In this document: one piece after another, positions 8,155-16,220 of the stretch | How the letters are laid out: each line of letters begins with the position of its first letter | How positions within the stretch are numbered: position 1 is the stretch's first letter | NCBI RefSeq assembly: GCF_002019595.1 | Contig: NZ_KV917369.1 | Coordinates: 2,194,417 to 2,258,416, forward strand | Length of the DNA stretch: 64,000 nucleotides | Source: Priestia abyssalis | GTDB lineage: Bacteria; Bacillota; Bacilli; Bacillales; Bacillaceae_H | Reading direction: 5' to 3' | The notes under the pieces: generated by a model | What the model saw: the letters and a program-made list of their open reading frames with translations, nothing else | What the model was told of the DNA's origin: nothing | Databases searched by the model: none | Made by a program: the position numbers and the translations under genes

Positions 8155-8156
8155 AA

Positions 8157-8378
8157 ATGCCAGTTGAAAATCCAATGGTTTTGGGTGACCAACCTGAGCC
8201 TAAGCATTGGGGAGTTGATTCGGTAGGTAATGAGATTTTTGAAGGTGATGAACTGATCAAAATCGATGAAGAAATCATTTTAGCAGAAGTTTTAAGTGAA
8301 TCAGCCTGTGAGTTTTTAATAGGTATTCTCGGGGCTGAGGTTATCATTGTGGGTTCAGATAAGGAAGCAGAATGGTAG
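8157..8378 (+). CDS. YqaI-like small protein
   Basis: 73 residues, acidic. The start MPVENPMV resembles the opening of YqaI of the B. subtilis skin element, and the next two genes are YqaJ and YqaK (RecT) homologues in the same order. GAGGGAGGTGATG upstream is a strong site. Role unknown, probably linked to the recombination genes. Confidence 0.55.
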   Translation: MPVENPMVLGDQPEPKHWGVDSVGNEIFEGDELIKIDEEIILAEVLSESACEFLIGILGAEVIIVGSDKEAEW

Positions 8379-8404
8379 GCTCCTGTTGGCGCAGGAGCCT
8401 ACCA
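8373..8404 (+). terminator. Perfect 13-bp hairpin at the end of the YqaI-like gene
   Basis: TGGTAGGCTCCTG pairs perfectly with CAGGAGCCTACCA around a 6-base loop and covers the stop codon. There is no T run, so it may be an mRNA stability or processing element rather than a full terminator. Confidence 0.55.
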
Positions 8405-8481
8405 CAAAGGTGATTCATGTAAACCAAATTCAAATTCATTTTACATAAATCGCCTCTATTAATCAATTGGAGAGTGAATAT

Positions 8482-9426
8482 ATGCAATCCTCAATATTTA
8501 CTTCAACGGCTGAAATGAGTCGTGAGGAATGGCTGAAAGCCCGTACCAAAGGAATTGGCGGTTCAGACGCAGCTATTATTCTAGGACTTAATCCATATAA
8601 AACAGCTTTTCAGTTATGGCTTGAAAAGACCGGTCAATTTATTCCGGAGGATATTCAGAGTGAAGCAGCATACTGGGGGAACCAAATGGAAGATGTGGTT
8701 GCACGGGAGTTTACCCGTCGTACAAATAAGAAAGTTAGACGTTGTAATCGCATCCTTCAGCATCTAGAGCATCCATTTATGCTAGCAAATATTGATCGTG
8801 AGGTAGTTGGTGAAAAAGCAGTTCTTGAATGCAAGACAGCAAATGAATTCAAGAAAAAGGAATGGGAAGGTGACGAAATTCCTGCTCCTTATCTTATGCA
8901 AGTGCAACACTATCTTGCTGTTACCGGCTATCAACAAGGATATATCGCTGTATTGATGGGTGGTAATCAGTTTGAGTGGAAGCCGGTCAATCGAGATGAA
9001 GAGCTTATTCAATACATTATCGAGCAGGAAAAACACTTCTGGGAATACCATGTTATGCAAAATATACCGCCGGCTATTGATGGTTCATCGGCAGCCGAGC
9101 AGTTTTTGAAAGAGCGATATAAAGAAACAGTTCCAGAGAAAATGGTAGAGCTAAGAGCAGACTTTAAATCAAAAATCGAAGAATATAACTCGCTAAAAAC
9201 TACTATTTCTCAACTCGAGCAGCAGAAAAAGACACTTGAGAACGAAATGAAAAATGAACTAAAAGATGCGGAGATTGGCTTTGCAAACGGTTATGAAGTC
9301 CTTTGGAAGCCTCGAGCATCGAGTCGGGTAGATAGCAAAATACTGAAAGAAAAATTTCCCGATGTGTATCGACAAGTAGTGAAGCAAAGTATATCACGCT
9401 ACTTTTCTATAAAACAATTAGACTAG
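8482..9426 (+). CDS. yqaJ: YqaJ-type viral recombinase (lambda Exo-like exonuclease)
   Basis: A 314-residue double-strand DNA 5'-3' exonuclease of the YqaJ/PD-(D/E)XK superfamily. The domain opens with KGIGGSDAAIILGLNPY, and the metal-binding centre is visible as NIDREV, then LECKTAN, then QVQHYLAV (about residues 105-155). The C-terminal third is coiled-coil-like. ATG 8482 is placed 7 bases after GGAGAG (8469-8474); a TTG at 8467 is inside that site. It works with the RecT annealase directly downstream in single-strand-annealing recombination of phage DNA. Confidence 0.9.
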   Translation: MQSSIFTSTAEMSREEWLKARTKGIGGSDAAIILGLNPYKTAFQLWLEKTGQFIPEDIQSEAAYWGNQMEDVVAREFTRRTNKKVRRCNRILQHLEHPFMLANIDREVVGEKAVLECKTANEFKKKEWEGDEIPAPYLMQVQHYLAVTGYQQGYIAVLMGGNQFEWKPVNRDEELIQYIIEQEKHFWEYHVMQNIPPAIDGSSAAEQFLKERYKETVPEKMVELRADFKSKIEEYNSLKTTISQLEQQKKTLENEMKNELKDAEIGFANGYEVLWKPRASSRVDSKILKEKFPDVYRQVVKQSISRYFSIKQLD

Positions 9427-9437
9427 GAGGTCTCTGA

Positions 9438-10256
9438 ATGGCCACAAATCAATCTTTGAAAAATCAATTGCAAAGCAGACAAAGTGCTGGTACTCCGGCA
9501 CAACAGTCGAATTCGTTAAAAGCTTTATTGTCGAGTCCAACAGTGAAAAAGCGATTCGAGGAAGTTCTTGATAAACGTTCGGCCCAGTTCATGACTAGTA
9601 TTGTTAACTTGTACAACAGCGAGAAGATGCTTCAAAAATGTGAACCAATGAGTGTCATTTCCTCAGCTATGGTGGCGGCTACTTTGGATTTGCCGGTTGA
9701 TAAAAATTTAGGATATGCCTGGATTGTTCCTTACAAAAATACAGCTTCATTTCAACTGGGTTATAAAGGATACATCCAGCTGGCATTGCGAACATCACAA
9801 TATCGTTTTATCAATGTCACTCCAGTACATGAAGGGGAGTTGATGAAGTGGAATCCTCTTACTGAAGAAATTGAAATTGATTTTGATGCTCGTCAATCTG
9901 ACGTCATTATTGGATACGCTGCTTATTTCGAATTGCTGAACGGTTTCCGCAAAACAGTCTACTGGACAAAAAATCAAGTTGAAAAGCATCGTAAGAAATT
10001 CGCTAAATCGGACTTTGGATGGAAAAACGATTACGATGCAATGGCTATGAAGACGGTTCTTAAAGCGATGCTCTCTAAGTGGGGAATTCTCTCCATCGAG
10101 ATGCAGAAGGCCTATTCAGAGGATGAAGAGCCAAGAGAATTAAAAGACATCACAGAAGAGGCTCAGGAAGTGGACTATATTGAGGCTGAAGTGATTGATG
10201 TGCCGGCTGAAGAAAAAGCGAGTGCATTTGATCAAGAGAATTTCCACATTGAATAA
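9438..10256 (+). CDS. recT: RecT-family single-strand annealing protein (YqaK-like)
   Basis: 272 residues. The conserved RecT core includes FMTSIVNLYNSE, CEPMSVISSAMVAATLDLPV and GYKGYIQLALRT (about residues 50-125), and the C-terminus is acidic and variable. It anneals complementary single strands produced by the YqaJ nuclease. AGGAGG precedes ATG 9438. Its stop overlaps the next ATG (TAATG). Confidence 0.93.
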   Translation: MATNQSLKNQLQSRQSAGTPAQQSNSLKALLSSPTVKKRFEEVLDKRSAQFMTSIVNLYNSEKMLQKCEPMSVISSAMVAATLDLPVDKNLGYAWIVPYKNTASFQLGYKGYIQLALRTSQYRFINVTPVHEGELMKWNPLTEEIEIDFDARQSDVIIGYAAYFELLNGFRKTVYWTKNQVEKHRKKFAKSDFGWKNDYDAMAMKTVLKAMLSKWGILSIEMQKAYSEDEEPRELKDITEEAQEVDYIEAEVIDVPAEEKASAFDQENFHIE

Positions 10257-10423
10257 TGCTTACAGATAAATCTCCATATTCAGTCTTGCTTCCAAAGCAA
10301 ATCTGGAAAGAAGCAAAGGATGAAGCACATTTAAAACGACTAATCCTGGAATATATGAAACGTTACCCACATTACAGGGTGAAGGCTGTGAAGAACGGTT
10401 TTGCAATATGTGAGAGGAAATAG
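10256..10423 (+). CDS. 55-residue early protein between RecT and the replication protein
   Basis: ATG 10256 overlaps the RecT stop and the frame runs 55 codons to TAG 10421-10423, directly abutting the next gene. It is basic and helical (KQIWKEAKDEAHLKRLILEY). The overlap at both ends supports a real, translationally coupled gene. Function unknown. Confidence 0.55.
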   Translation: MLTDKSPYSVLLPKQIWKEAKDEAHLKRLILEYMKRYPHYRVKAVKNGFAICERK

Positions 10424-11188
10424 GTGGTGTTGGGCTTGGCTGACGTTCAGCTTGAACATGGATATACGAAAATAGCAAATGAGTTATTAGAGCGAATGGC
10501 GCTGACCAAGCTCAGCCCAATTCAATATCGAATTATCTTTGTGATTTGGCGATTTACTTACGGATTCAATAGAAAAGAACATGCTCTTTCTTCAGGATTC
10601 TTGAGTAAAGCGACAGAGTATGATGAGAGGCAAATTAGAAGAGAACTTCAAAGGCTTGAACGGAGAAAAATTATCCTTCAAATAGTCTCTCCAGGGAGGT
10701 CGAGGACAATCAGCTTTAATAAAAATTATGATGAATGGCTGAATGAGGAAACCCCGGGTAATTCTACCCTGGGTAAAACTCCCCTAAGAACCTCGGGTAA
10801 AGTTACCCTAGGAACCCCGGGTAATTCTACCCCCCAAGAAATAAATAAAGAAATAAATAAAGAAGAAGAGGAAGAGAGCTTGAACAATCATGATGCTTTT
10901 CAAAAAATTGCAGATAAATTTATTCAACGAAGAGCAAGAGGATTAGTTTTGTCTAAAAAAGATGAAGAGTCTATTAATAGATTGCTAGAAGATGACATTC
11001 CTTTAGATAAAATTCTTTTCTTAATCGATACGGTATTTGATGAATATAAATCAAAGCATCGCCTGGACTATATAGCAAAGTTTGAATACGTGGAAAAAGG
11101 TGTGCTGGATCGTTATCACAATGAAAAGAAGAAAAGAAGCAACCTTGATGTCTTAGATGAAATTGCAAGCAAGTATGAAACGGAGTGA
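10424..11188 (+). CDS. Phage replication protein, O-type N-terminal domain
   Basis: 254 residues starting at GTG 10424 behind AGAGG. Residues about 5-95 match the Phage_rep_O winged-helix domain (GYTKIANELLERMALTKLS and FLSKATEYDERQIRREL). A Gly/Pro/Thr-rich linker (about 105-140) follows, then an acidic stretch and a helical C-terminal domain that probably contacts the helicase loader or helicase. The linker coding sequence contains four iterons and an A-rich tract, so the origin appears to lie inside the gene, as in lambda O. Followed by a G39P-like loader and DnaB. Confidence 0.8.
   Translation: MVLGLADVQLEHGYTKIANELLERMALTKLSPIQYRIIFVIWRFTYGFNRKEHALSSGFLSKATEYDERQIRRELQRLERRKIILQIVSPGRSRTISFNKNYDEWLNEETPGNSTLGKTPLRTSGKVTLGTPGNSTPQEINKEINKEEEEESLNNHDAFQKIADKFIQRRARGLVLSKKDEESINRLLEDDIPLDKILFLIDTVFDEYKSKHRLDYIAKFEYVEKGVLDRYHNEKKKRSNLDVLDEIASKYETE
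10756..10862 (+). other. Candidate phage replication origin: four iterons plus A-rich tract
   Basis: Four copies of a 14-bp near-palindrome lie at 10756-10769, 10771-10784, 10795-10808 and 10819-10832. The first and fourth read GGGTAATTCTACCC; the others vary in the centre. The last three are 24 bp apart. Directly after them is a strand-biased A-rich tract (about 10833-10862, repeated AAATAAATAAAG) that could be the unwinding element. Placement inside an O-type gene matches lambdoid origins. Confidence 0.68.
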
Positions 11189-11193
11189 CCTTG

Positions 11194-11478
11194 ATGACAA
11201 GTAAGCAAGTGTTGAGCATTCTTCGCTATATCGCTGAAGCTTATCCAAATTTCGAAGTAACGGAGCAACGTGTCGCTATATGGATTGAGCAGCTGAGTTC
11301 CGTTGAATATGAGCCGGCATTCGCTAAAGTGAAAAAACATGTGTCGCAATGTAAATTTGCGCCTACCATTGCAGAAGTTTACGTTGAACCAGAAAAATCG
11401 CGCATTAATCATGAACACCTAAAAAAAATGCGGAAATTGCGAGGTGAAGCCTACTATGAAGCAAACTTTGGAGGCTAA
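11194..11478 (+). CDS. Helicase loader/inhibitor, SPP1 G39P-like
   Basis: 94 residues from ATG 11194 (GGAG 8 bases before). Size, the helical N-terminus (VLSILRYIAEAYPNFEV) and the disordered basic C-terminus match the G39P family that loads the hexameric G40P helicase in phage SPP1. It sits between the origin-binding protein gene and the DnaB gene, exactly the SPP1 logic, and overlaps the DnaB gene by 23 bp. Confidence 0.72.
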   Translation: MTSKQVLSILRYIAEAYPNFEVTEQRVAIWIEQLSSVEYEPAFAKVKKHVSQCKFAPTIAEVYVEPEKSRINHEHLKKMRKLRGEAYYEANFGG

Positions 11479-12811
11479 GTACAGCATTGAAGCTGAATGC
11501 ACCTTGCTGGGAAGCATTTTTCTTGAACCCAGTATCCTTCAGGAAATTCCATTAAAACCAGAGTATTTCTACGATCCAAGAAACAGTCAAATTTTCAAAT
11601 GGATGCAGCAGCTTGATGAGAAAAAGAAGCCTATTGATTTTGTGGCCATGGTCGAACTAGCCGGCAATGAAAAGATGGAAAATATCGGCGGTGTTACATA
11701 CCTCATGAAACTTACCAACGCGGTCCCAACCACGGCAAACTATGAATATTACGCTGACGTCATCATGAAAATGTGGAAACAGAGGGCTGTTCAGAATGTG
11801 ATGAAGTCCATGGAGGAAGGAACTTCAGCTGGGGAAATTGATATTCAGGCAATTATTCAGCAACTAAATCGAATTGATGTTACAGGCACAAGAGAACAAT
11901 TTGATTTGACGTCACGATTGGCTAACCTATACGAGCTTCCAGACATTCCGGTCCCTGTTGGACTATCTGGGGTTCCAAGTGGATATAAGGACCTTGATGA
12001 TATGACGGATGGTTGGCAAGATGAGGATTCAATTATTATCGGAGCTCGTCCGAGTATGGGGAAAACAGCTTTCCTTCTCAATCTTGCTGCCAATGCAGGT
12101 TTAAAAGGTGCTATTCCTGTCATCTTTTCCCTTGAAATGAGTGCAGATAGTTTAATTAAACGTATGTTGTCCATGTTGGGTGGAATTGACGGGAACAAGA
12201 TGAAAAATCCGTACCATTACTTTAATGACGATGATCGTACAAGATGGGTTCAAGCTATCGGGCTACTTTCGAAAGTGAATCCTCAAATTTTCGACAAGCC
12301 AGGGCAAACCGTAAATGAAATGCGCGCCCAGGTACGACAAGTGAAAAAAGATTTTCCTGGTCGAAAGCTTCTTATTTTGATTGATTATCTTACACTGATT
12401 CGGCCGCAGCATGATCATAGCGGAAATGCTCATTTACAAGTATCAGAGATTTCAGCAGCACTTAAAGCAATGGCCAAGGAGTTTAAAAATCCGGTCATTA
12501 CGCTGGCCCAATTATCACGTGGCGTTGAAAGTAGAGCGAATAAGCGTCCGATGATGTCTGATCTTCGTGAATCAGGAAGCATTGAACAAGATGCTGACAT
12601 CATAGCTTTTCTTTATCGAGATGAATATTACAACAAAGATTCAGGTAAGAAAAATGTTTTGGAAGTTGACATTGCCAAACAACGGAACGGACCGACAGGT
12701 GTTGTAGAGCTTCTTTATCTGAAAGAACAAAATAAGATTTTGGATTTATCACGGAAAAATGTAATGAACGTTAAGGGGGATGGAAATGGCAGTTCTATAT
12801 CAAGCAGTTGA
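11456..12811 (+). CDS. dnaB: Replicative DNA helicase, DnaB family
   Basis: 451 residues. An N-terminal DnaB domain (AECTLLGSIFLEPS) is followed by a RecA-like motor with Walker A GARPSMGKTAF (near residue 200), Walker B LLILIDYLTLI and the DLRESGSIEQDAD motif. It unwinds the phage origin and is loaded by the G39P-like protein. The ATG at 11456 follows GAGG at 11441-11444; the earlier GTG at 11444 is inside that site. Confidence 0.93.
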   Translation: MKQTLEAKYSIEAECTLLGSIFLEPSILQEIPLKPEYFYDPRNSQIFKWMQQLDEKKKPIDFVAMVELAGNEKMENIGGVTYLMKLTNAVPTTANYEYYADVIMKMWKQRAVQNVMKSMEEGTSAGEIDIQAIIQQLNRIDVTGTREQFDLTSRLANLYELPDIPVPVGLSGVPSGYKDLDDMTDGWQDEDSIIIGARPSMGKTAFLLNLAANAGLKGAIPVIFSLEMSADSLIKRMLSMLGGIDGNKMKNPYHYFNDDDRTRWVQAIGLLSKVNPQIFDKPGQTVNEMRAQVRQVKKDFPGRKLLILIDYLTLIRPQHDHSGNAHLQVSEISAALKAMAKEFKNPVITLAQLSRGVESRANKRPMMSDLRESGSIEQDADIIAFLYRDEYYNKDSGKKNVLEVDIAKQRNGPTGVVELLYLKEQNKILDLSRKNVMNVKGDGNGSSISSS

Positions 12812-12968
12812 AAATCGTAAGAATCATTTAATTAATCAGTTGATGAATTACGGCTATTTTAAAACACCAGAAGGCAAACAGTTGTATGAACTAACGTTAA
12901 CAGAGCTTGAGCTTACTCATATTGAAGTGAAATGTAAATTCGGGAAAGAAATGAAGCAGTATGAGTAA
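12786..12968 (+). CDS. Fur-regulated basic protein A (FbpA)-like small protein
   Basis: 60 residues from ATG 12786 behind AAGGGGG, overlapping the 3' end of dnaB. The core RKNHLINQLMNYG plus LYELTLTELE resembles the FbpA family that Bacillus phages often carry. In B. subtilis FbpA-C proteins help iron-sparing regulation; a role in the phage is not known. Confidence 0.55.
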   Translation: MAVLYQAVENRKNHLINQLMNYGYFKTPEGKQLYELTLTELELTHIEVKCKFGKEMKQYE

Positions 12969-13179
12969 AAAGAGAAATCCGGTCATTGAAAAGGCAAGAC
13001 AGGAAGGGTTCCTTGCAGGGCAGAAGGTCGGATTTGAACATGGTAAACACACTGCTTTATATACTTTTGCATCTAAGTTTGAGGGTTTGGAGAAGGTTAA
13101 AGGAATCGGCCCAAAGACAATGGAGTTAATTGTTCAGCATTTTGGCAAAGATTATTTTGAATCGGAGGGTAAGAAGTGA
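12961..13179 (+). CDS. Small helix-hairpin-helix protein
   Basis: 72 residues, basic at the N-terminus, with a clear helix-hairpin-helix motif VKGIGPKTMELIVQHFG near residues 43-60, which usually contacts the DNA backbone. The gene overlaps its upstream neighbour by 8 bp and the next start by 4 bp. Probably an accessory replication or recombination protein. Confidence 0.6.
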   Translation: MSKKRNPVIEKARQEGFLAGQKVGFEHGKHTALYTFASKFEGLEKVKGIGPKTMELIVQHFGKDYFESEGKK

Positions 13180-13352
13180 TCAACATTGAGCCCAAAGAGA
13201 TTGAAAGAATTATAGACGATTTTGAAACCAAGGCTGATGGAGACAGTGAAACTTTAGAAACAATACCGATTCACGATGTTAGTGAAGCTTACTTTCTTGG
13301 AAAAAGACAGGCGTTAAAATATGCAGCTAAAGTTTTAAGGCAGGTGTTATAG
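13176..13352 (+). CDS. 58-residue early protein
   Basis: GTG 13176 overlaps the preceding stop and follows a strong GGAGGG site. The frame runs 58 codons to TAG 13350-13352, one base before the next gene. It is acidic in the first half and basic at the end. No family recognised, but packing and ribosome site support it. Confidence 0.55.
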   Translation: MINIEPKEIERIIDDFETKADGDSETLETIPIHDVSEAYFLGKRQALKYAAKVLRQVL

Positions 13353-13353
13353 G

Positions 13354-13887
13354 ATGAAAAACGAATACGAAATCCGCGGTGATGTTACAGCAATTTTTGT
13401 TAGGAATAAGGGTGTAACACACGAAGCATTAATTAGTACGCACAGACTTCAAAAGGCTAAAGAGTTTCCCAACACCTGGTACGCATCATGGTGCCCTTTA
13501 CGAAAGGCGTTTTATGTTGCGGGTCATCTACCTAGGAATGGCGGGGAAATGAAAAACACATCTCTTCATAGATGGATTTTGGGTGTTAAAGATAAGTCTA
13601 TAGAAGTAGATCATTACGATCTCGATCCATTAAATAATACTGATGAAAATTTAAGAGAAGTCACAAAGGCACAAAATCTTCAAAATAGAAGTTTGCAATC
13701 TAATAACACGTCTGGTTATCGAGGTGTATGCTTTCATAAAAAATTAAAGAAATGGCAAGCAAATTTAAGGATTAATGGCAAGTACACGTATCTAGGAGTA
13801 TATGAAACTAAAGAAGAAGCAGCGGAAGTTGTTAAGGAAGCTCGGAAAAAGTATATGCCATTTTCTAAAGAAGCAATGGGGGTATAG
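13354..13887 (+). CDS. HNH homing-type endonuclease with AP2 domain
   Basis: 177 residues. The central HNH core has LHRWILG, VDHYDLDPLNNTDENLREV and NLQNRS (about residues 72-120). A C-terminal AP2-type DNA-binding domain follows (SGYRGVCFHKKLKKWQA, GKYTYLGVYETKEEAAE, about 125-170). This is the architecture of free-standing phage homing nucleases. It cuts DNA to drive its own spread and sits between two early genes without breaking either. The ribosome site is weak. Confidence 0.85.
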   Translation: MKNEYEIRGDVTAIFVRNKGVTHEALISTHRLQKAKEFPNTWYASWCPLRKAFYVAGHLPRNGGEMKNTSLHRWILGVKDKSIEVDHYDLDPLNNTDENLREVTKAQNLQNRSLQSNNTSGYRGVCFHKKLKKWQANLRINGKYTYLGVYETKEEAAEVVKEARKKYMPFSKEAMGV

Positions 13888-13889
13888 AA

Positions 13890-14438
13890 GTGACTCGGTT
13901 TGTGGGTATAGATCCATCAACTAAAACTGGTTTTGTTGCTCTTGATGAATATGGAGAGGTGCTTCGAGCTAAAGAATTAACGGGTGTCGGATCTGAGGAC
14001 CCAAAGCGCATGGTCACTCTCATTAACGAAGTAGTTGCTCATCTGCAACCAGGTGATGTCATTTGCATAGAGGGTTTCCCTTATGACACTCAAAAAGCGA
14101 TGTTTGCTGGGGGCCTTCATCACGGGATACGAAATGAGCTTTATAAACGTAAATTGCGTTACTACGAAATAGCACCTAACGCGGTAAAAAAATTTGTCAA
14201 TGTAACCGGCTGGATAGGTGAGACAGGCAATAAAAAACGTCTCACAGGCAAAGAAAAGAAACAAGCAGTAATGGCAGCAGTCGAAAAACACTTTGGATTT
14301 ACACATAAGAGCGATAACGTGGTGGATGCATATATCTTGGCTGAAATAGCAAGGTGCTGCCAACTCGGAGCAAGCAATATCACACGCTATAAGTATCAAT
14401 TAGAAGTAGTAAACACGATTTTAAAAGGAGCGATTTAA
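13890..14438 (+). CDS. RuvC-like Holliday-junction resolvase
   Basis: 182 residues from GTG 13890. The RNase H-like fold residues are present: Asp8 in VGIDPSTKTG, Glu61 in CIEGFPYD, and Asp142/Asp146 in SDNVVDAY. Phage RuvC-like enzymes cut branched DNA formed by RecT-driven recombination before packaging. It is followed two bases later by the next gene. Confidence 0.85.
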   Translation: MTRFVGIDPSTKTGFVALDEYGEVLRAKELTGVGSEDPKRMVTLINEVVAHLQPGDVICIEGFPYDTQKAMFAGGLHHGIRNELYKRKLRYYEIAPNAVKKFVNVTGWIGETGNKKRLTGKEKKQAVMAAVEKHFGFTHKSDNVVDAYILAEIARCCQLGASNITRYKYQLEVVNTILKGAI

Positions 14439-14439
14439 T

Positions 14440-14907
14440 ATGCAAGTAACTGTAAAGGCGCATTTCAATAAGCAGGCCAAGGATAGCAAGAAAGAGCTCG
14501 TTCAATTTTATGTGAAAGGTGAGGACGAAAAGAAACAAGAGCTTAATCAAATGACTCGCGAAGTGGTAGAGCTGGAGATTGAAGGTGTAGATCAGAAGCT
14601 TACTTGCGAATTCAGTAAAACAACCAAGGATAGCAAAAAGACAACTTTGGAATTCATCGTTAAAGGTGATACGTCCGCAGAACAGTCATTCAATTTTTAC
14701 AAAAAAGCCGGCTCCGATGTGACGTTAAACATTGTTGAATCTCAAATGAGCATTGATGAGTTTTATGACGATGATCATGAAGGCATCGAATATAAAGTCG
14801 AAAAGGACGGAACCGTGAGCCTGAATCCGGACCAGTTGTCCATGGATGACGTGGAACAGGATGCAGAACAAACAAAAGAAAAAGAGTTAGAAGAAAGCAT
14901 GCATTAA
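14440..14907 (+). CDS. Phage protein with an internal duplication, function unknown
   Basis: 155 residues. Two similar units are visible: about residues 3-52 and 53-100. Each contains KDSKK followed by a VKG turn (FYVKGEDE, FIVKGDTS), which suggests a duplicated beta-rich fold. A highly acidic tail follows. AAGGAGCG precedes ATG 14440. Its stop overlaps the next ATG. No enzyme motif. Confidence 0.65.
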   Translation: MQVTVKAHFNKQAKDSKKELVQFYVKGEDEKKQELNQMTREVVELEIEGVDQKLTCEFSKTTKDSKKTTLEFIVKGDTSAEQSFNFYKKAGSDVTLNIVESQMSIDEFYDDDHEGIEYKVEKDGTVSLNPDQLSMDDVEQDAEQTKEKELEESMH

Positions 14908-15080
14908 TGGAGAGCGATCGGGTCGTTGTTGTTGATAGTCGCCCTGATTGGATGAAAAAAGAAGATGAGTGGATGGCGTGCCGAACACGCTGTCCTTTCT
15001 TCCGAAAATGTACAACAAGAGGAATTGGCAACCGGTGTAAAAAGTTCGGTGGAGATATTATTCCAAAAATAAGAGGATGA
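14907..15080 (+). CDS. Cys-rich 57-residue protein
   Basis: ATG 14907 overlaps the preceding TAA and the frame runs 57 codons. Four Cys (positions 25, 29, 35, 44) in a basic context (CRTRCPFFRKC) could bind zinc. Not assigned to a family. Confidence 0.55.
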   Translation: MESDRVVVVDSRPDWMKKEDEWMACRTRCPFFRKCTTRGIGNRCKKFGGDIIPKIRG

Positions 15081-15086
15081 TAGAGA

Positions 15087-15275
15087 ATGAAAGGGTACCA
15101 CTGCAAAAAATGCAATCATTGGTTTCGGTTAAAGATTCTATGGCTGTGCCCGGTCTGTGGAAATGACAGTATAGCTGAGTGCAAGAAGCGAAAGCAGGAA
15201 GAGGAAGAACGGGTGGAAAGAGCCTGGCGTAATATTTGGATTAAAAATGGTTTTCTAAAACAAGAAGCGCGATAA
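15087..15275 (+). CDS. Small zinc-ribbon protein
   Basis: 62 residues starting MKGYHCKKC, with a second pair CPVC, which forms a classic CxxC...CxxC ribbon, followed by a charged helix. Starts at ATG 15087 behind GAGGATG. Last gene of the early operon before a hairpin. Confidence 0.62.
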   Translation: MKGYHCKKCNHWFRLKILWLCPVCGNDSIAECKKRKQEEEERVERAWRNIWIKNGFLKQEAR

Positions 15276-15305
15276 GCCAAAGGTTAATTGTGACTCATAA
15301 ATAAA

Positions 15306-15335
15306 AATGCTAAAGATCAAAAGACCTTTAGCATT
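15306..15335 (+). terminator. Hairpin ending the early operon
   Basis: AATGCTAAAG pairs with CTTTAGCATT (10 bp). No strong T run follows, so termination may be partial. Confidence 0.6.
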
Positions 15336-15492
15336 CAGATTCGTAACCTTGGGGTAGGTTGGGTACTTTGAATGATTTCTCCATATTATTTTATGAATCA
15401 AGAAAGGGATTATTCAAAAAATGGTTGTTAATACCAAATATTTTTGGTGGTATAAACCAAATGTAGATTTTATGGAGTAAATGGAGGGTTAA

Positions 15493-15633
15493 ATGATGGA
15501 TAGAGAATACATTGAAGAAAGTTTTCATGAAATGGTTGGGTTAGGTTATTCAGTAAAAGAAGCAATAGCATGTTTAGAAGAAGATATGAATGTTAATCAA
15601 GACCTTTTAAAAGAACTTGTAAAAACGCTTTAA
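15493..15633 (+). CDS. 46-residue acidic protein
   Basis: Behind GGAGG (15483-15487) are two adjacent ATG codons (15493, 15496); the second has better spacing. The product is an acidic helical protein with a UBA-like pattern (MVGLGYSVKEAIACLEE). Function unknown; it sits alone between two hairpins. Confidence 0.5.
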   Translation: MMDREYIEESFHEMVGLGYSVKEAIACLEEDMNVNQDLLKELVKTL

Positions 15634-15652
15634 AATAACATTTCTGTTTTCA

Positions 15653-15675
15653 AAAAAAAGAGCAATGGAATTGCT
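15653..15675. terminator. Convergent hairpin
   Basis: GAGCAAT and ATTGCTC pair around a short loop, with A-rich sequence on one side. It lies between the rightward 46-residue gene and the leftward membrane gene and may end both. Confidence 0.6.
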
Positions 15676-15676
15676 C

Positions 15677-15901
15677 TCAAATAAATAGCTTAGATAAATT
15701 TAAGTAAAACATGGCATAAATCCAACAAGCAAATCCTAAAAGACCGAACAAGCCAATACTGCTATCGACTATTTTTTTAGGCACTCCGATACGATCGAGT
15801 ATTAACGCTGGAACCAAACAAAATACAAGGATTGTTACAAAAAGGGTTCCAAGCGATAAAGCTAAACCATTAATTACACTTTTATCTACGTTATCAAACA
15901 T
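15677..15901 (-). CDS. Two-helix small membrane protein
   Basis: 74 residues from ATG 15901 with a GGGAGGAG site; longer starts lack one. Two hydrophobic segments (about 15-36 and 50-68) flank a short polar loop. It is transcribed against the early and late operons, like other lysogen-expressed cargo genes. No family recognised. Confidence 0.55.
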   Translation of the reverse strand: MFDNVDKSVINGLALSLGTLFVTILVFCLVPALILDRIGVPKKIVDSSIGLFGLLGFACWIYAMFYLNLSKLFI

Positions 15902-15997
15902 TACCAATCTCCTCCCATACCTATATCGGATGGGAGGGTGAAAATTTAAATGTAACAATAAAGAGTACATTCAATAAAAAATGATGTTAATACCTTA

Positions 15998-16081
15998 TCA
16001 TAAATTTATAAAACCCATATTTATAGCTACAGTGGCTAAAAAAGCCAAGGCTGTTAACACGCCAAAAAACCAATTTATCAA
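15998..16081 (-). CDS. Possible 27-residue membrane micropeptide
   Basis: TTG 16081 follows AAGGAG by 8 bases. The peptide MINWFFGVLTALAFLATVAI is one hydrophobic helix. Small single-helix peptides like this occur in phage cargo, but the length and TTG start make the call weak. Confidence 0.32.
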   Translation of the reverse strand: MINWFFGVLTALAFLATVAINMGFINL

Positions 16082-16220
16082 TTAGAACACTCCTTATAGT
16101 TATGTATGTGATAAATATATTACGAACTATTTTCAGGAAAGTTCCAAGTAAATAAAAAAAGCCAGGAATTCTCCCGGCAATGCATTGTCTAAGAAAAAGT
16201 ATATCACGGGAGGGGTTCTG

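Noticed and set aside
8373..8404. Insertion-sequence end from the perfect hairpin
   Set aside because: No partner repeat, no target duplication and it covers the stop codon of an early gene.
10741..10862. CRISPR array from the repeated GGGTAA units
   Set aside because: Only four 14-bp copies, irregular spacing, inside a coding region; they fit replication iterons.
13354..13887. HNH-AP2 gene as part of a restriction system
   Set aside because: No methyltransferase or specificity partner nearby; the architecture is that of homing nucleases.
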